Assembly (NCBI GenBank): GCA_903813345.2
Contig: CAIIXF020000005.1
Coordinates: 39,313,375 to 39,377,374 of the forward strand
DNA length: 64,000 bases
Origin: Owenia fusiformis
Lineage: Eukaryota; Annelida; Polychaeta; Sabellida; Oweniidae
Direction: 5' to 3'
Below are positions 1-11,740 of this stretch, piece by piece. The position numbers and the translations under genes are program-made. Under the pieces are notes generated by a model that was not told the DNA's origin, ran no database searches, and saw only the letters and a program-made list of their open reading frames with translations. The first letter of the stretch is position 1. Each line of letters starts with the position of its first letter.

Positions 1-530
1 CATTTTCACATTGCGTGATACGGAATCTATATTACATACTGAATTCACCAAATCACACACTTTTACAACTCTTCATCATTTTATTTTATCACCAAAGCAC
101 CGTACACTGAGTTTTACTAAACTAAAATCTGGTTCAATGAGCTCTCATAAAATACAGAAGACATTGCATGAGAAAATATTGATAGAAAGTCTTTATTCCA
201 TGAGGCACCAATGAATAACTCATATAACACCATGATCACTCCAGTGTTTCAGAAGAATAACATATCTTCCTTCAGGATAAAATCGATATCTAATCCCTCC
301 CTGGGTATAACCTCTATGTATTTTACGGACCCTAACTATGGAGACACTGCTAATAATGTAACTCCTTTGTAGAAAGAATTGTTTCATTGAATAGATATGT
401 GTCATTGTTAGTATTTTTTAAATCACTGATATGATTTCAGATTTTTGCATTCACCCCAATCTATTCTCATTATGTCAAAAATTTCTGAAAACATACCATA
501 TATGAGTCTATGCTATTTAGTCAAACATTG

Positions 531-1150
531 TGAAAGGATTGGTATCGATATGGAGAACTGAATTCAACAATGTTTTTCTCTTTAACCAATTATTGAAAAC
601 ATTCTGTAAAAAACATGGTAGTTTATGTAATGTTGACTGATTGACAACAATTTAATGCGAAAATAATTTATACATATCTATTGTTTTTTGTTCCTTTTTA
701 ACATTTCTTGAGAATGAAATAAAATATCTTTCCAAAGCTTGTTTGAACAAAATAGCATATACAATGTTTTCTTAGACTTCCCAATATTATAGTTGTACAA
801 AGGAAATTTTGGTTGATTTAACAAAAAGTATTCATAAAATTAAAACAAAACCCCCGAAATAGATAAAAACTAAGATAAACCTTTAATTTCATTAACAAGA
901 TACTTTTTTTAAATCAACCAAACTTTCCTTTGTATAATGACAATATTGAGAGACATAAACACGAACATATGATACCAAGAACATAAGAAATATAGAGAAA
1001 AGTATATATATCTATTTCAAATTATATTCTTACCATTCAAAAGATGACCATTAAATTGACAATGTGTAAAATTTTCAGAATTTTTTGATGACTGGTTTAA
1101 GAGAAACGTGTGTTCAAAAAGTTCGCCATATCGATACCCATCCTTTATAT
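531..1150. repeat. Imperfect inverted-repeat (foldback-like) element
   Basis: The sequence at about 535-595 (with GGTATCGATATGG) returns in reverse complement at about 1090-1147, so about 60-75 bp arms flank this block. A second inverted pair is nested inside: 788-828 against about 900-941, both containing TTGGTTGATTTAA. No ORF. Probably a decayed MITE in the intron just before the first visible exon. Confidence 0.5.
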
Positions 1151-1220
1151 TCATGAATTATTACATTGAGACTATTCAAAGATTCAAAGATATTTAAAAC
1201 TTATTCTTCTGTATTTGTAG

Positions 1221-4200
1221 GTCATCCTCGGGAAGTCAGCCAGGAAGTAACCGTTCAAGCGCCATCTATGAGGATGATAACATGTACAGTAGTGCTGCTG
1301 ATGTAAGTAGCGTATAAATGTCTTCATTAGCGTCACAAAATAACTCTAGTGTCCTTTTTTTATAGACATTTTCCATTATTATTTTGTTCACTACTTTAAT
1401 TATTTTATTCAGATTCCATTTTTGGCTTTATCACTGTATAATACAATGTAAAATACTAATTCATTCAGATTAAGATAATGGTGGTTCTAAATAAAAAATG
1501 AATGTATATGGTACAGGATTCTGATGGTTTGAGGCTTTTTACATTGTATGTCGAGACTATGACTGCCTTTCGTTCATTTTAGTTTTTACACACAATAGCT
1601 CAATATAATACATGATATTGCATTATTCCTCAATAATGAGACAGTCACTATTGGTTTACTATAAACCCCATATGTGTTTTGTAAAGAGGTATTGTATTGT
1701 GTAGGAACGAAATGGCTTTGGGCTTTAAACTCATATCTCTACTAGCAGGGTAGATAATTATTACTATTGACTGATCACATGACTATTGACTGGTTATTAG
1801 TTCTTTTCATCCTCCTTGCTAGCAGGGATTTATAAACTTTCAGGGAACTTGTTCATCTATTTAATATCAATCAACCAAGAGCAATCCAATGAGCATTTAA
1901 ATACATATGGGGTACATAATGATATTGTTGTAGTTGCTTTTTATCTTTAGATTCATTTCTGTAGGCATTTTGCTAGTATCCTAATATTGTAGTATTTTAT
2001 ATGGAGACATTGAAAATCACAATGTGTTAATATATTCACAGTCACATCAGTCGAATACGTACATGCATGGCATGCAAAAAAAGGCGAAGTTAAAATTGAT
2101 TTAGTGGAATGGACATTATTAAACTTCTATGTAACATAATATTCACACTAGTCTCTGTCTAAAAACATCTCTGTAAATATTTCTCTAGTTTATCATTCAC
2201 ACTAAGCATAATGATCTATTAACTTACCAGGATGATAATTATGAACATATGGACTTTGATGGCCCACCAACAGTTGAGGTTTGAAACAGTTGTTCAAATT
2301 CACAAATTCACACAAGCCCAACAGACTTCAATTCATCACTTTGCGACCAAGGAGAGATAACGCAAAATTTTGAATTCATTTGTAAACTAAATTTTTGTAA
2401 ACAAGATTTTTTACAGATTTGACATTGTTGTATTTTTCTGGTGCATAGTTTTGCTAAACTCTAGTACCGTACTCCCCCCCCCCCTCTCATACATTCTCCA
2501 CAAGAGAGACTTGGATAGGAGGGGGGGGGGGTCTAGAGGCCTAATGTAAGACTAAGAATGGAATTCAGTGATGAAATTCCTATGATTCTCCTTTTAGAAA
2601 AGGCAATGAGTTGAATTGAAGTTTATCGGCCTAATAAAAGAAACACTCTGTAATAACCCTAGTGCACTTTTTGTGAAAGTTTTTGACTTTATGTAACAAT
2701 ATGTAAGTTCTTTCACATTCATATTAGAAGATGCAAAGATTCACATTAACACAGTTCTATTGATATAAAAACAATGTTTTAATAACCCTTCATGGTATAG
2801 GCTAGGGGCTCATACTTTTACTTATTAGGCTTTTTATAAAATATTTAACATTTATTAATCTGCTAGTCTGAAAAATCCTAACCATTTGACTACTGACAAT
2901 GTTTCCTGCACAATTATGCACTTGTAGTTTGATATAATCCTTTTATAATGTAGAATAAGGCTTTATGCATCCTAGTTTTTTGTGTGATATGACCCTTTAA
3001 TTGTAATGATGTCTAGGGAGAATCTCAAAAGATTGATCTCGGATTATTATTAATTTTATTGGCAGAATTTATTTGTAACTCCTCCCTCCACCCTCTTGAG
3101 AAAAGTAATTGTATTATTTCCCATTGTCATAACTAGCACATATGATAATGATCACCCCCACTAATCTGTCCATCCGTCTGTCTGTCCGTCTCTCCCTTCG
3201 GTTATTATGATGGCACCATTATGATGCTTAGGGAGTATTTGAGTATGTCAAAGGATCGATCTAGGATTATTATGAATTTTATTGGCAGAATTTATTTGTA
3301 ACTCCTCCCTCCCCCTTCTTGAGAAATGTTGATTGTATTATTTCCCATAGTCATTGCTAGCTCATATGATTATAATCGCCCACTAATCTGTCCATCCATC
3401 TATCTGTCTGTCTGTCAACACTTTGTCGGCTCATTTGTTTTACTCTTTAACAGTCCAAATATATATTGATCTTATGAGATGTTCCCTAGCTGAATTGATA
3501 TCAGTATTTTGTCTTCTGTTTTGTCCAATTTTTTGTGAGAAAAAAACTTTTGAAAATCCTACAAAGGAAATTTTACTCAAATGTGTGATCTAGATTATTG
3601 CCTATGCCTACTTTATATGTTTAAAGGTTTCATGTAGCTATTTGTGTCATGATTATTACCATAGAAACTCAGCATAATATGCCTTGTAAGCATGACCTCA
3701 TGTTATGTAGGATGTAGATATGTACGAACCCATCACCCCTACGCCTCCTAGTGCCACCTATATTCAACCCAGTCGGGCACCTGGGCGCGTACAATCTGCT
3801 TACTATCAACGTACCACCCCGCTACAGGTCAGTAATCTCTACGTCACAATTATCTGTGTGTCACAATTGTTTATGTGTCACAATATATATGTCACACCTG
3901 TTAATATAATCATGATCTTGTATCGAGTGCCTCTAGTAGTTCCTTATGGCAATATACTGATACATGAAAGCAATTCCAAATGGATAGTTATTATTTATCT
4001 ACTAAAATATTTGCTATTACTAATCCACTTTGTTTTAAGTGCAAGTAAGGGAGCGCTCATGAGCTTTGTACTAGTGATTCTACATGTAAGTCATTTTGGA
4101 AGTGTGAATTTTAACAGAACAAAAAAAGATTCGAAATTTTTTTTTAACAGTTTTTATTTGATAGAACAGTCTAATACCAAGCGAGCACTCACAAAATGGA

Positions 4201-6366
4201 ATCAGTTTTGTGTAGAATTTAGTACAAAGCATTGTGTGAAGCATGAGACTATTTTTATTTATGCTTTGGTCATATTTTCTCCGATTTTCACTACTGTGCC
4301 CTAGCTAATAAGTATTTTGTCACTTATTTTGTAAATTTTTTTTTTTACTTTTAGATATGTAGACATTTCTTTGTTTTAGTTTATGTGTGTTACTATAGCT
4401 CTCATGCTACTAATTATACTACATATTGCTGCTTTGCATGTCATTTGCTTGTAATCTATATCTGTTTTAGAATTAGATATGATAAATGATGAATTACATT
4501 AATAGTAAAACACCTTAAGTGGAACACCTCAATGAGTGGAACAATTACCAGTTAAAATAAAGTAAAGAAAACTCTGGAAGTGGAACATTTCCTAAGTAGA
4601 ACACTATCTTGAAGTTCAGTAAAACCTGTATATTATAGTTGAACACTTCTGTTGAACACCTCCAAACTGTCAAACATACATCAAAGGTGGTTCACTTGGA
4701 CAGGTTCCACATTCTACTTATGGTCTTACTGCATGTGTAGTTGTATGTACAATTGTTGAATAATGACATAACATATTTGTACAAGGTACTTTTTCTATTC
4801 TCGAAATATTGTAGATCACTTTTCCTGATTTCAATTGTACCACAGCAATATTGCAAAGTAGAATTGAATTTCATGAATTGTAATCTACAATATTTCACAT
4901 AAATTCCCTCCTCATTTTTGTAGAAATCCTTACCCTGATTGATGAACAGATTCATATTAACAATTTCTTGGCATTTACTTCCAATTTTACTATTGTATGA
5001 AATAATCCATCAAATTTAACTGTAGGCAAAGTATTTAGGCCTAGTATACAATTATGAACTGAATCTCCTGAAAATTCTATAAATCTCCTTCATGTTCCAG
5101 ACTGGCTCAAGATCATCTCAGATCAGCACAGGGAGCAGCAGTAGAATCCGTAACAACAGTGACCCCAACCTCAATGCCAATATAGGTAGGACTACACTGT
5201 CGCTTAATTTTGTACCTTAACTGTGTCAAGCATCATTCAGTGTCTTATCTTATTAAGAAAAACAAATCATATACAACTCAAAAGGGTTTACATCCCATGT
5301 ATGTCTAAGCCCGTAACGAAAGAAAAACTGATTTTGTAAATGGATATGTACCTTGACTCTATTCTTTATATCTCAAAAATTTTTGTTGGGTTAGGGGCAA
5401 ATCAGATTTTTGGGTATGGTATATGTACACAAATTAATTTGAATCTACTCAATTTGTTCCAGGTAATATGAAGGTGGCACCCTCAAGCACCAGTCTGGAC
5501 AGTGGCATTGGCACAGATAGTAACAGAGGGAGCACTGCCAGTACAGGGTCAGGGCTTGGCAGACCCATTGTGACGAGCCGACAGAGCACACCAGTAGGAG
5601 GAAGCACTCCCATGTCCGTAACTGCCACACAAAGGCAATTAAGTACTCCCATCATTAACTCCAGCGGGGCTCTCACTGGGTCTTCTACGTCACAGGCTTA
5701 TAATGGTGGGGCCCCTAGGCTGCCCCCACGCAGAGCACAGACTGTAAAAAGTTCTGGTAAGAAATGTAACAAAACAATTTTAACTTTTGTTTGGTGTATA
5801 CAAGGTATACAAGAGGTAGACTTACTTGACTCATGTTGAAATATGGTTCTTTAAAACATTGTTAGAACATGGATAATATTTTGTGCCATTTTCATTTTAA
5901 TTTTGTTTCTTATGCAGATGGGTTAACATCAGTTGCAAGAGGAATACGACGTCACAAGACAGAACCAGATGGTATAAAGTTCAACCAACTGGATTTGACA
6001 TCACAATCGACTCCATCTAAAGGTCAAACTGATGCTCCTCCATTGCCTCCCCGCCCCTCCCCTTTGTCTCCACCAGGAGGAGCCACTGGGGCTAAGATAT
6101 CTGGGACATCATCGCAACAGCGAGACATTATTCAATCACCGCAAAACTCTTCTGGAAACCCAACACCTGTCCAGTCACCATTAAGTCCAGAAAATTTAAA
6201 ATCGCCAAACTTAAAACCTGAAGAAGCGCCACCTTTACCCACAAGAACTCGGCCTCCTTCTGTTCGTCCAAAACCAGCACCGAGATCTGTTAGTCCACAA
6301 AAAACACTTAAAGCATCGGAACAAACTGACCCATCAAAAACCAGTCTACATCAAACCAATCTCTAG
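1221..6366 (+). CDS. 3' part of a Ser/Pro-rich SH3-binding docking/adaptor-like protein (partial)
   Basis: Six exons join in phase: 1221-1302, 2231-2278, 3711-3827, 5101-5185, 5463-5756 and 5918-6366, each with AG before it; the first five end at GT donors, and TAG is at 6364-6366. This gives about 357 residues; the N-terminus lies upstream of the window. The protein is low-complexity, rich in Ser, Pro and Gly, with no globular domain. Visible motifs are a YxxM site (DDNYEHMDF, exon 2231-2278), further tyrosines in acidic or Pro contexts (AIYEDD, DMYEPITP), a SDPNL motif, LDSGIGTDS, and class-I/II SH3 ligands near the end (PPLPPRPSP, RLPPRRA, PPLPTRTRP). YxxM is a PI3-kinase SH2 site in docking proteins, and PxxP runs bind SH3 domains. 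This suggests a signalling scaffold (GAB/DOS-like or another adaptor tail), but I cannot name the family. Exon structure is well supported; function is inference. Confidence 0.8.
2464..2535. repeat. poly-C / poly-G hairpin
   Basis: A run of about 12-13 C (from about 2473) followed by CTCTC is mirrored about 40 bp on by GGA then about 12 G (to about 2531). The two runs are complementary and could form a GC-rich hairpin in an otherwise AT-rich intron. The lengths may be unreliable in sequencing. Confidence 0.6.
3009..3420. repeat. Tandem duplication, two ~216-bp units
   Basis: Two diverged copies lie head to tail. Shared landmarks are GATCTCGGATTATTA/GATCTAGGATTATTA, TTTTATTGGCAGAATTTATT, the CTCCCTC run and CTAATCTGTCCATC followed by a (TCTG)n tail. 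They sit in the intron before exon 3711-3827 and have no coding content. Confidence 0.7.
4500..4720. repeat. Degenerate DNA-transposon fragment (pogo/Tigger-like terminus?)
   Basis: Repeated 'gtggaacac' words and CAGTAAAACCTGTATATTA resemble the block at 35378-35540 in a prominin intron (CAGTAAAGCCTGTATATCTG, then GAACACCTC). Ends beginning CAGTAAAACC are common in pogo-like elements, but no transposase is present. Assignment is tentative. Confidence 0.35.
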
Positions 6367-6906
6367 AAGATGAGCATCTAGTTAAATGGGCCATCATCAG
6401 AAAAATAATGCAAACCAACCCCCCTATAAATCGTACAAATATAAAAGGGTAAAGTCTCCACCAATTTGAAGATGCTGTGTGTATGAATTGCCAAATCATA
6501 CCACACTGAAGCAGAAAACAGTTCAATTTGTGTAGCTGCCAACTGAAGAATGAAAAATGTATGAAATTGTACCATCCAAAAACATGGGACCATGTTGAAC
6601 TCAAAGGTTACTGGCGCAAACCAATCATACTCATTGAGTTCCTTTTTTATGTATACTTAAATTGTTGCTATGCACGTTGTACCATTATTACCATACAGGG
6701 CTATTTCTTAGTTTTATGTGTGATTTAAACCATGAAATATGAAGGTTGGAAATTATTAATGTCATGTTGAGTTTTACAACACTGTAAAGAAATGTGCCTG
6801 ATTAGGGTCAACTGTTTTATATTTGCTTGTTGTTAATATGCTAATATTATACTTTGTAAAAGTAATGTATGTACATAAAATGGAAAACATAAGCTGGCTA
6901 TTGTAG
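6367..6906 (+). other. 3' UTR and flank of the adaptor-like gene
   Basis: From the stop codon to the left end of the Ngaro-like element. No ORF with protein-like composition on either strand and no clear AATAAA. It is probably the 3' UTR and may be cut short by the element insertion at 6907. Confidence 0.4.
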
Positions 6907-7179
6907 ATAAATTCAAATTATTGACAATAATTTCATTTATGGCAATGTGAGAGTCGGTTAAGGTTTAGGTATGAACAAGCCCTAAGAAGACCATTCCCCG
7001 GTTATCCCAGGTAAATGTTTCTGGTAAGTTACACTGAACGAAACATCAAGCTTCAGATCTCGAGAGTACGAGATGAGACTTCAGACGAGATATCGATAGG
7101 ATTGTAGTTGGAGGGTTTTCTCCCTAGGTGCGTACAAAATCCATTAACATCAATGTAAGTTATACATTTCGATTCTTTT
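6907..7179 (+). repeat. Split direct repeat A1 (left end of Ngaro-like element)
   Basis: 273 bp matching 13270-13542 without indels. It starts with ATAAATTCAAATTATTGACA and ends at CGATTCTTTT. It forms the left terminus of the element. Confidence 0.92.
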
Positions 7180-8183
7180 TATCGACATTTATCTCTTGTA
7201 TATACATTTATCTATCGCTGAATCGTTTTGTGAAAGTTTTATCGTAATATTTCACACAAAAAACGCCAGTTTAAAAATGTTCAAAAAAAAAAAAAATTCA
7301 AACACGTTTTATCTTTTGTCTTTATGACTTTGTAGTATTATGTTTGAAGTATTCAATTGATATCTCGTACATATGGTTTAAAACTTGAATTTATACAAAA
7401 GAATTAATTTATTGATGAATGTGGACACGTCACATATTACTCGAGTCTCTACCTTACAGCTAGATGTAACTTCATTTATTTCGTATGTACTCGTATTTCG
7501 TATGTAAAAATTGCTACACGCACCTAGAAATTATTTTTGATAAATTTTATAAATATTTAAGAATATTAATTATATTTAGGATGAAGCGTTGCCTGTCTGG
7601 ATTTAGATATTTCAAAATTTCTTTTCGAAGTTTGACACATGGTTAAATTTTCTCGCTGTAGCTAAAAGTGGCTTCCGGTTCCAGACGTCAATAATGTAGG
7701 AAACTTTGAAATTATTCTCGCTTAAGAAATCAAATATTACAATAGATTCAGACGGAGATGTGTGCTGATGTTTCTCAAATCTATACATAAAGGTATATTT
7801 CATATTATTATGCCGTATTTCCTGTGCGTGTGACACATTGATTTACAATATTTACAACACCAAGGCAGCTAATCTTTCTACTCAAAGCCGGATTATAGAG
7901 AAGGTTTGGACCTGAGTAAGTCACATACATGTCCTCAAGTTACGTTCAATAGACTCCATCCAATCTAATAATAGATATTTCATTTATTTACAAGTGTAAG
8001 TAACCTTGTAGGCTATTAATTAAATATATCTATTCTATTTATTATCCCATTCCAGAGATTTCTGGTTGTTATTGGGATTATTCATAGTACCATTAGGTAC
8101 AGATATCATTTTATTACTTGATATATATTTATCTCTTGAGAGAGCTATAATTATTCCTTTTCTTCTATATTTCTGACACCTTA

Positions 8184-8870
8184 TTGCACATAATAAACTT
8201 TACTCTGAGGATAAGACAGGAGTCAATAATATCCTTACCTTTCTTCTCCCATTATACAAGACAATTAGAGATACCTAATGTTATTAGGGTCAGCATTATA
8301 GGCCCAAGTTTTGTTCGAAAAATAGAAGAATCTAACCAATTTGACTTTAAATTAAAGGAAGACATAGTTAACTATAATACCACCATTGTATATACAATTA
8401 AACAATTTCAAGATAATGTAAAATATAAAAATCCCTATCCAGATATGGCTATATTACAGCTAGGAAAAAATGATCTGGTTCATAGATCATCTACCTTTGT
8501 TCCAAAAATCTCATCACTTTGGCTGAACAATATTTAGATATACATCCTTCATTAAAAGCCTTTTACTTTGGATAATTATTTCAACGCTCATGGCATCCTT
8601 TCAAATCCTCGATCAATACTGCTTCAGAATGCATTCAATATAATTCAATATTTTATCTACCAATTTCAAATTGTTATATGATATTCATCATCATAAGGGC
8701 AATAGACTTTTGTTCCTACATCACCCACATACCACCCAATATAGAATCAATGGTCAATTTTGATAGATGACTCCTACGATCCCATACATCTCAATGAAAA
8801 AGGGAAAAGCGTTTCGTCAAGTCCTGGAAAGGCGCAGTCCTGAGATTTCTTGATTACATTTATTAGGTAA
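8184..8870 (+). pseudogene. SGNH-hydrolase domain remnant inside the Ngaro-like element
   Basis: An open segment 8184-8537 encodes IGPSFVRKIEE, matching block I of SGNH hydrolases (GxS, with the nucleophile Ser), and later PDMAILQLGKNDL, matching the block-III GxND motif. After a stop at 8537 a further frame contains DDSYDPIHLNEKG (about 8766-8804), matching the catalytic D-x-x-H-L-N block. Stops and frame changes separate the blocks, so the domain is broken. SGNH-like hydrolase ORFs are known accessory genes of some Ngaro-type elements. Here it lies upstream of the gag-like ORF. Confidence 0.65.
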
Positions 8871-9009
8871 TAATAATTAGACTTAACATTAGAAGAGACG
8901 GCTACTCTTCTCTAACCAAACATAAGCCAGAGAGTCGTTAACCATTCACAATAGTTTATTCACTTAGTTTTCCTTCATAAGTACTATACTTATATTAGGA
9001 AATTTAGTT

Positions 9010-9650
9010 TCCTATTTACTTATATTTTATCATATTTATATTATGATAAATATATATTATTTTGTATATCATCTGCATTTATTCATGCAGTGTATACTAT
9101 ACCTTTAGACATGATATGTTATCATATTTATATTATGATAAAATTCATATTATTTTATATTTCATATGCATTTTTTCATGCATTGTATACTTTACCTTTA
9201 TTCTTAAAGGTTATCATATTTATATTATGATAATTCATATTATTTTATATATCATATGCATTTATTCATGCATTGTATACTTTACCTTTATTCTTAAAGG
9301 TTATCATATTTATATTATGATAATTTATTTTTATATATCATATGCATTTATTTATGCAGTGTATTCTAAATCATATTTATTATGATTAGCCTTATGGGCA
9401 TTTATTATGATTAGCCTTATGGGCATCATATTTATATTATGATAATTCATAATCTTTATATATCATATGCATTTATTTATGCAGTGTATTCTAAATCATA
9501 TTTATTATGATTAGCCTTATGGGCATCATATTTATATTATGATAATTCATAATCTTTATATATCATATGCATTTATTTATGCAGTGTATTCTAAATCATA
9601 TTTATTATGATTAGCCTTATGGGCATCATATTTATATACATCTAACATGG
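9010..9650. repeat. AT-rich tandem repeats (~91 bp then ~112 bp units)
   Basis: Copies of a unit with ATCATATTTATATTATGATAA ... CATATGCATTTATTCATGCA ... CCTTTATTCTTAAAGG repeat at about 91-bp spacing (from about 9029, 9120, 9211 and 9301). They pass into a related unit of about 112 bp containing ATGATTAGCCTTATGGGCAT (about 9380-9640). The block lies between the hydrolase remnant and the gag-like ORF. The peptides read through it are repeat artefacts. Confidence 0.85.
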
Positions 9651-9738
9651 AGCATGTGCTTCTATTTATATTTATCTAAATGTTTTTATGTCTTGAAGTT
9701 GCTTACCCTCTATATAACTACTAATTATTTCACTGCAA

Positions 9739-10161
9739 ATGTCTGAAACTGAAGGACCTAACCCAAGTATTACTATAGAAGAGTATCACACTTCTAATAC
9801 CCTGACTGCAGCCAAGTCTATGCCCACTTTAATAATAGGCAACTTTACAACAATTTTTCCCTTATCCCCTTTCCCTTCTTATTCCACTACATCTTCCATT
9901 CAAACCCAACATTTCATTCTCTCTAAATAGACCCACAGCATCTATTACTCGCCCTATTCCATCTTTTGCATCAAGCGCTAATATCCAACCCTACCCTTTC
10001 ATCCCTCCAGTCTCTACTAACCTTTCATCTTTTCATAATTCCCAACCCGTCTCTACAGCTTATGGATTAATTCCCAACACAAATGCCATGCTACAAGGAC
10101 AGGTGTCAGTAGCTTCAATGAATCCAATTCCCAGTTTTCAACATATTACATTACATTAATT
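9739..10161 (+). pseudogene. gag-like ORF1 remnant of the Ngaro-like element
   Basis: It opens with ATG (MSETEGPNPSITIEEY) and after a frameshift near 9929 continues in another frame as a Ser/Pro/Thr-rich, low-complexity stretch to a TAA at about 10159. Disordered Ser/Pro-rich proteins in this position are usual for the first ORF of DIRS-like elements. No zinc knuckle is visible. The end coincides with a repeat (10141-10250) that recurs at 12851-12962. Confidence 0.5.
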
Positions 10162-10250
10162 TGTCCATATTTCAGATTTTGCGGATTTACTTTAATTCAT
10201 TTCTATGATGTTCTTATATTTTGGTATTCATGTATTGATTCATGATTGTA
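10141..10250 (+). repeat. ~105-bp repeat, copy 1 (copy 2 at 12851-12962)
   Basis: Both copies share ATTACATTACATTAATTTGT, TTTGCGGATTTACTTTA and TCTATGATGTTCTTATATTT. One copy interrupts the gag-like region and the other follows the recombinase, so they are two direct copies within one element. Either an inserted short element or an internal direct repeat of the retroelement. Confidence 0.75.
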
Positions 10251-10475
10251 TTGAAGAAGACATAAACAATGATTATGTCCTCTGTGAGATGTAATCTGAC
10301 AATTCTTTTGAATCAAGACATTTGAATTTAAACCCTTCAAAGAAGGGAAAATCCTTTCATTTCCAGAATGGGTCCGAGCATTCAGTATATTTATTGCTGT
10401 CTATACCCAAAGATTTCATGATCAAACCCCTCACCTCTTGAAATATATATCCCCTTGTCCCTTTAACCACACCTG

Positions 10476-11242
10476 CCCAACTTGCAAAATGTTACTCCCG
10501 CAACAACGGCAGGCAAGCCCAATTCCCCAACAAAAAGCGCTCAGGTACTGGAGACTCCAAAAAACCCTTCGAGTGAACTTATGTCAACACAAGTTGTTAC
10601 TCCAGTTAAACCTGAAAGACTCAGATATTGGCTTGAAGGCTATGAACATCAAGAAGAAACAGTTCATGGTTTCTAGTACGGATTTAAATTTCCTCACTCT
10701 GATTTGCCAGAACATTACAACATTACTCATGATAATTTGTCATCATTTCTAAGAACCCAGAAGCTCTCAAAAAATTTAAACAAAGAGCTTAAAGCTGGTA
10801 GAATACTTGGACCTTTTGACCAGCCACCATTTGACATATGTTTGATATTATTTCACCCTTATTTCTCGTTCCTAAAAATCTCCAGGTGAATTCTGTGTTA
10901 TTCACAACTTATCACATCCCAGAGGCCAATCCATAATAATACTATCCCAGACGAAACTTCTACAGTTAAATATGCAACCGTACAACAAGCCATAGATATT
11001 ATAAAACATTTAGGAAAAGGTTGCTTCTTGTGTAAGACTATTAGAAGCTTGTTTGCTCATGGAAATGGCAAAACAATCATTGACACTTTATGTAACATCA
11101 TCCCCTTTACCATTAAGCCAAAACCAAAGAAAGTCTCAAAAAGAGAACTTTTATCTGCTATAGGATTCCTTAGCTACTGTTGTTGTGTGATTCCTTTCGG
11201 TAGATCATTTATTTCAATATCTATTCATCTATCTAAAAAATG
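10476..11242 (+). pseudogene. DIRS-type reverse transcriptase remnant with core deleted
   Basis: Segments in shifting frames match the DIRS RT layout. They are the LRYWLEGY linker (about 10618), GRILGPFDQPPF (about 10798-10833), a KLS/HNLSHP-like stretch with INNTIPDE and YATVQQAIDIIK (to about 11010), CFLCKT (about 11023-11040), then KRELLSAIGFLSY and PFGRSFIS (about 11138-11220). Between CFLCKT and KRELLS the RT palm with its YxDD active site is missing: only about 95 bp remain where families of this type carry well over 100 residues. The RT is therefore dead by internal deletion as well as frameshift. Confidence 0.8.
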
Positions 11243-11340
11243 AAGGAGCTACATTATAAAATCTTAATCAACACTCCATCTATGCAGGATTTATTAATGT
11301 GGAAATAGTTTCTAATTCCCTTTAATGGGAAATCTATTTT

Positions 11341-11740
11341 CCTTACAGAAGAACAAGAGACAAGAGAACAATTGCATCTTTTACCGATGCTTCTACTACG
11401 ATAGGCTATGGAGCCGTTTGCAATAATATTTGGTTTAAAGGGGAATGTCCATCAGAATGGAAAGAATTGGACATCAATATTCTCGAATTATATCCTATTG
11501 TTACTGCTATACTTACATAGGCAAAACTTATGTCTGGACACACAGTTATCCTGCATTCTGACAATGAAGCAGTAGTGAACATACCGAAATAAATTTTCTA
11601 CCAGCAATCAAACGTCCATGCAACTCTTACTTCCTATATATTAAAATGTCTCTTAAACAATATCATGTTCAAAGTGAACACATTGCTGGTATTCATAATT
11701 CTGCTGCTGACGCTTTATCTAGAAACAATTTATGTTATTT
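11341..11740 (+). pseudogene. RNase H domain remnant of the Ngaro-like element
   Basis: In frame from about 11343: ASFTDASTTIGYG (first catalytic Asp), ILELYPIV (catalytic Glu) and LHSDNEAVV (third Asp) follow the RNase H order of DIRS/LTR pol proteins. An in-frame TAG lies at 11518-11520 and a TAA near 11590. After a frame change HIAGIHNSAADALSR (about 11680-11725) matches the conserved RNase H C-terminus. Catalytic residues are recognisable but the frame is broken. Confidence 0.8.

Noticed and set aside
3720-4304. 194-residue ORF
   Set aside because: Only the first 36 codons are real exon (3711-3827); the rest reads through the GTCAGT donor into intron.
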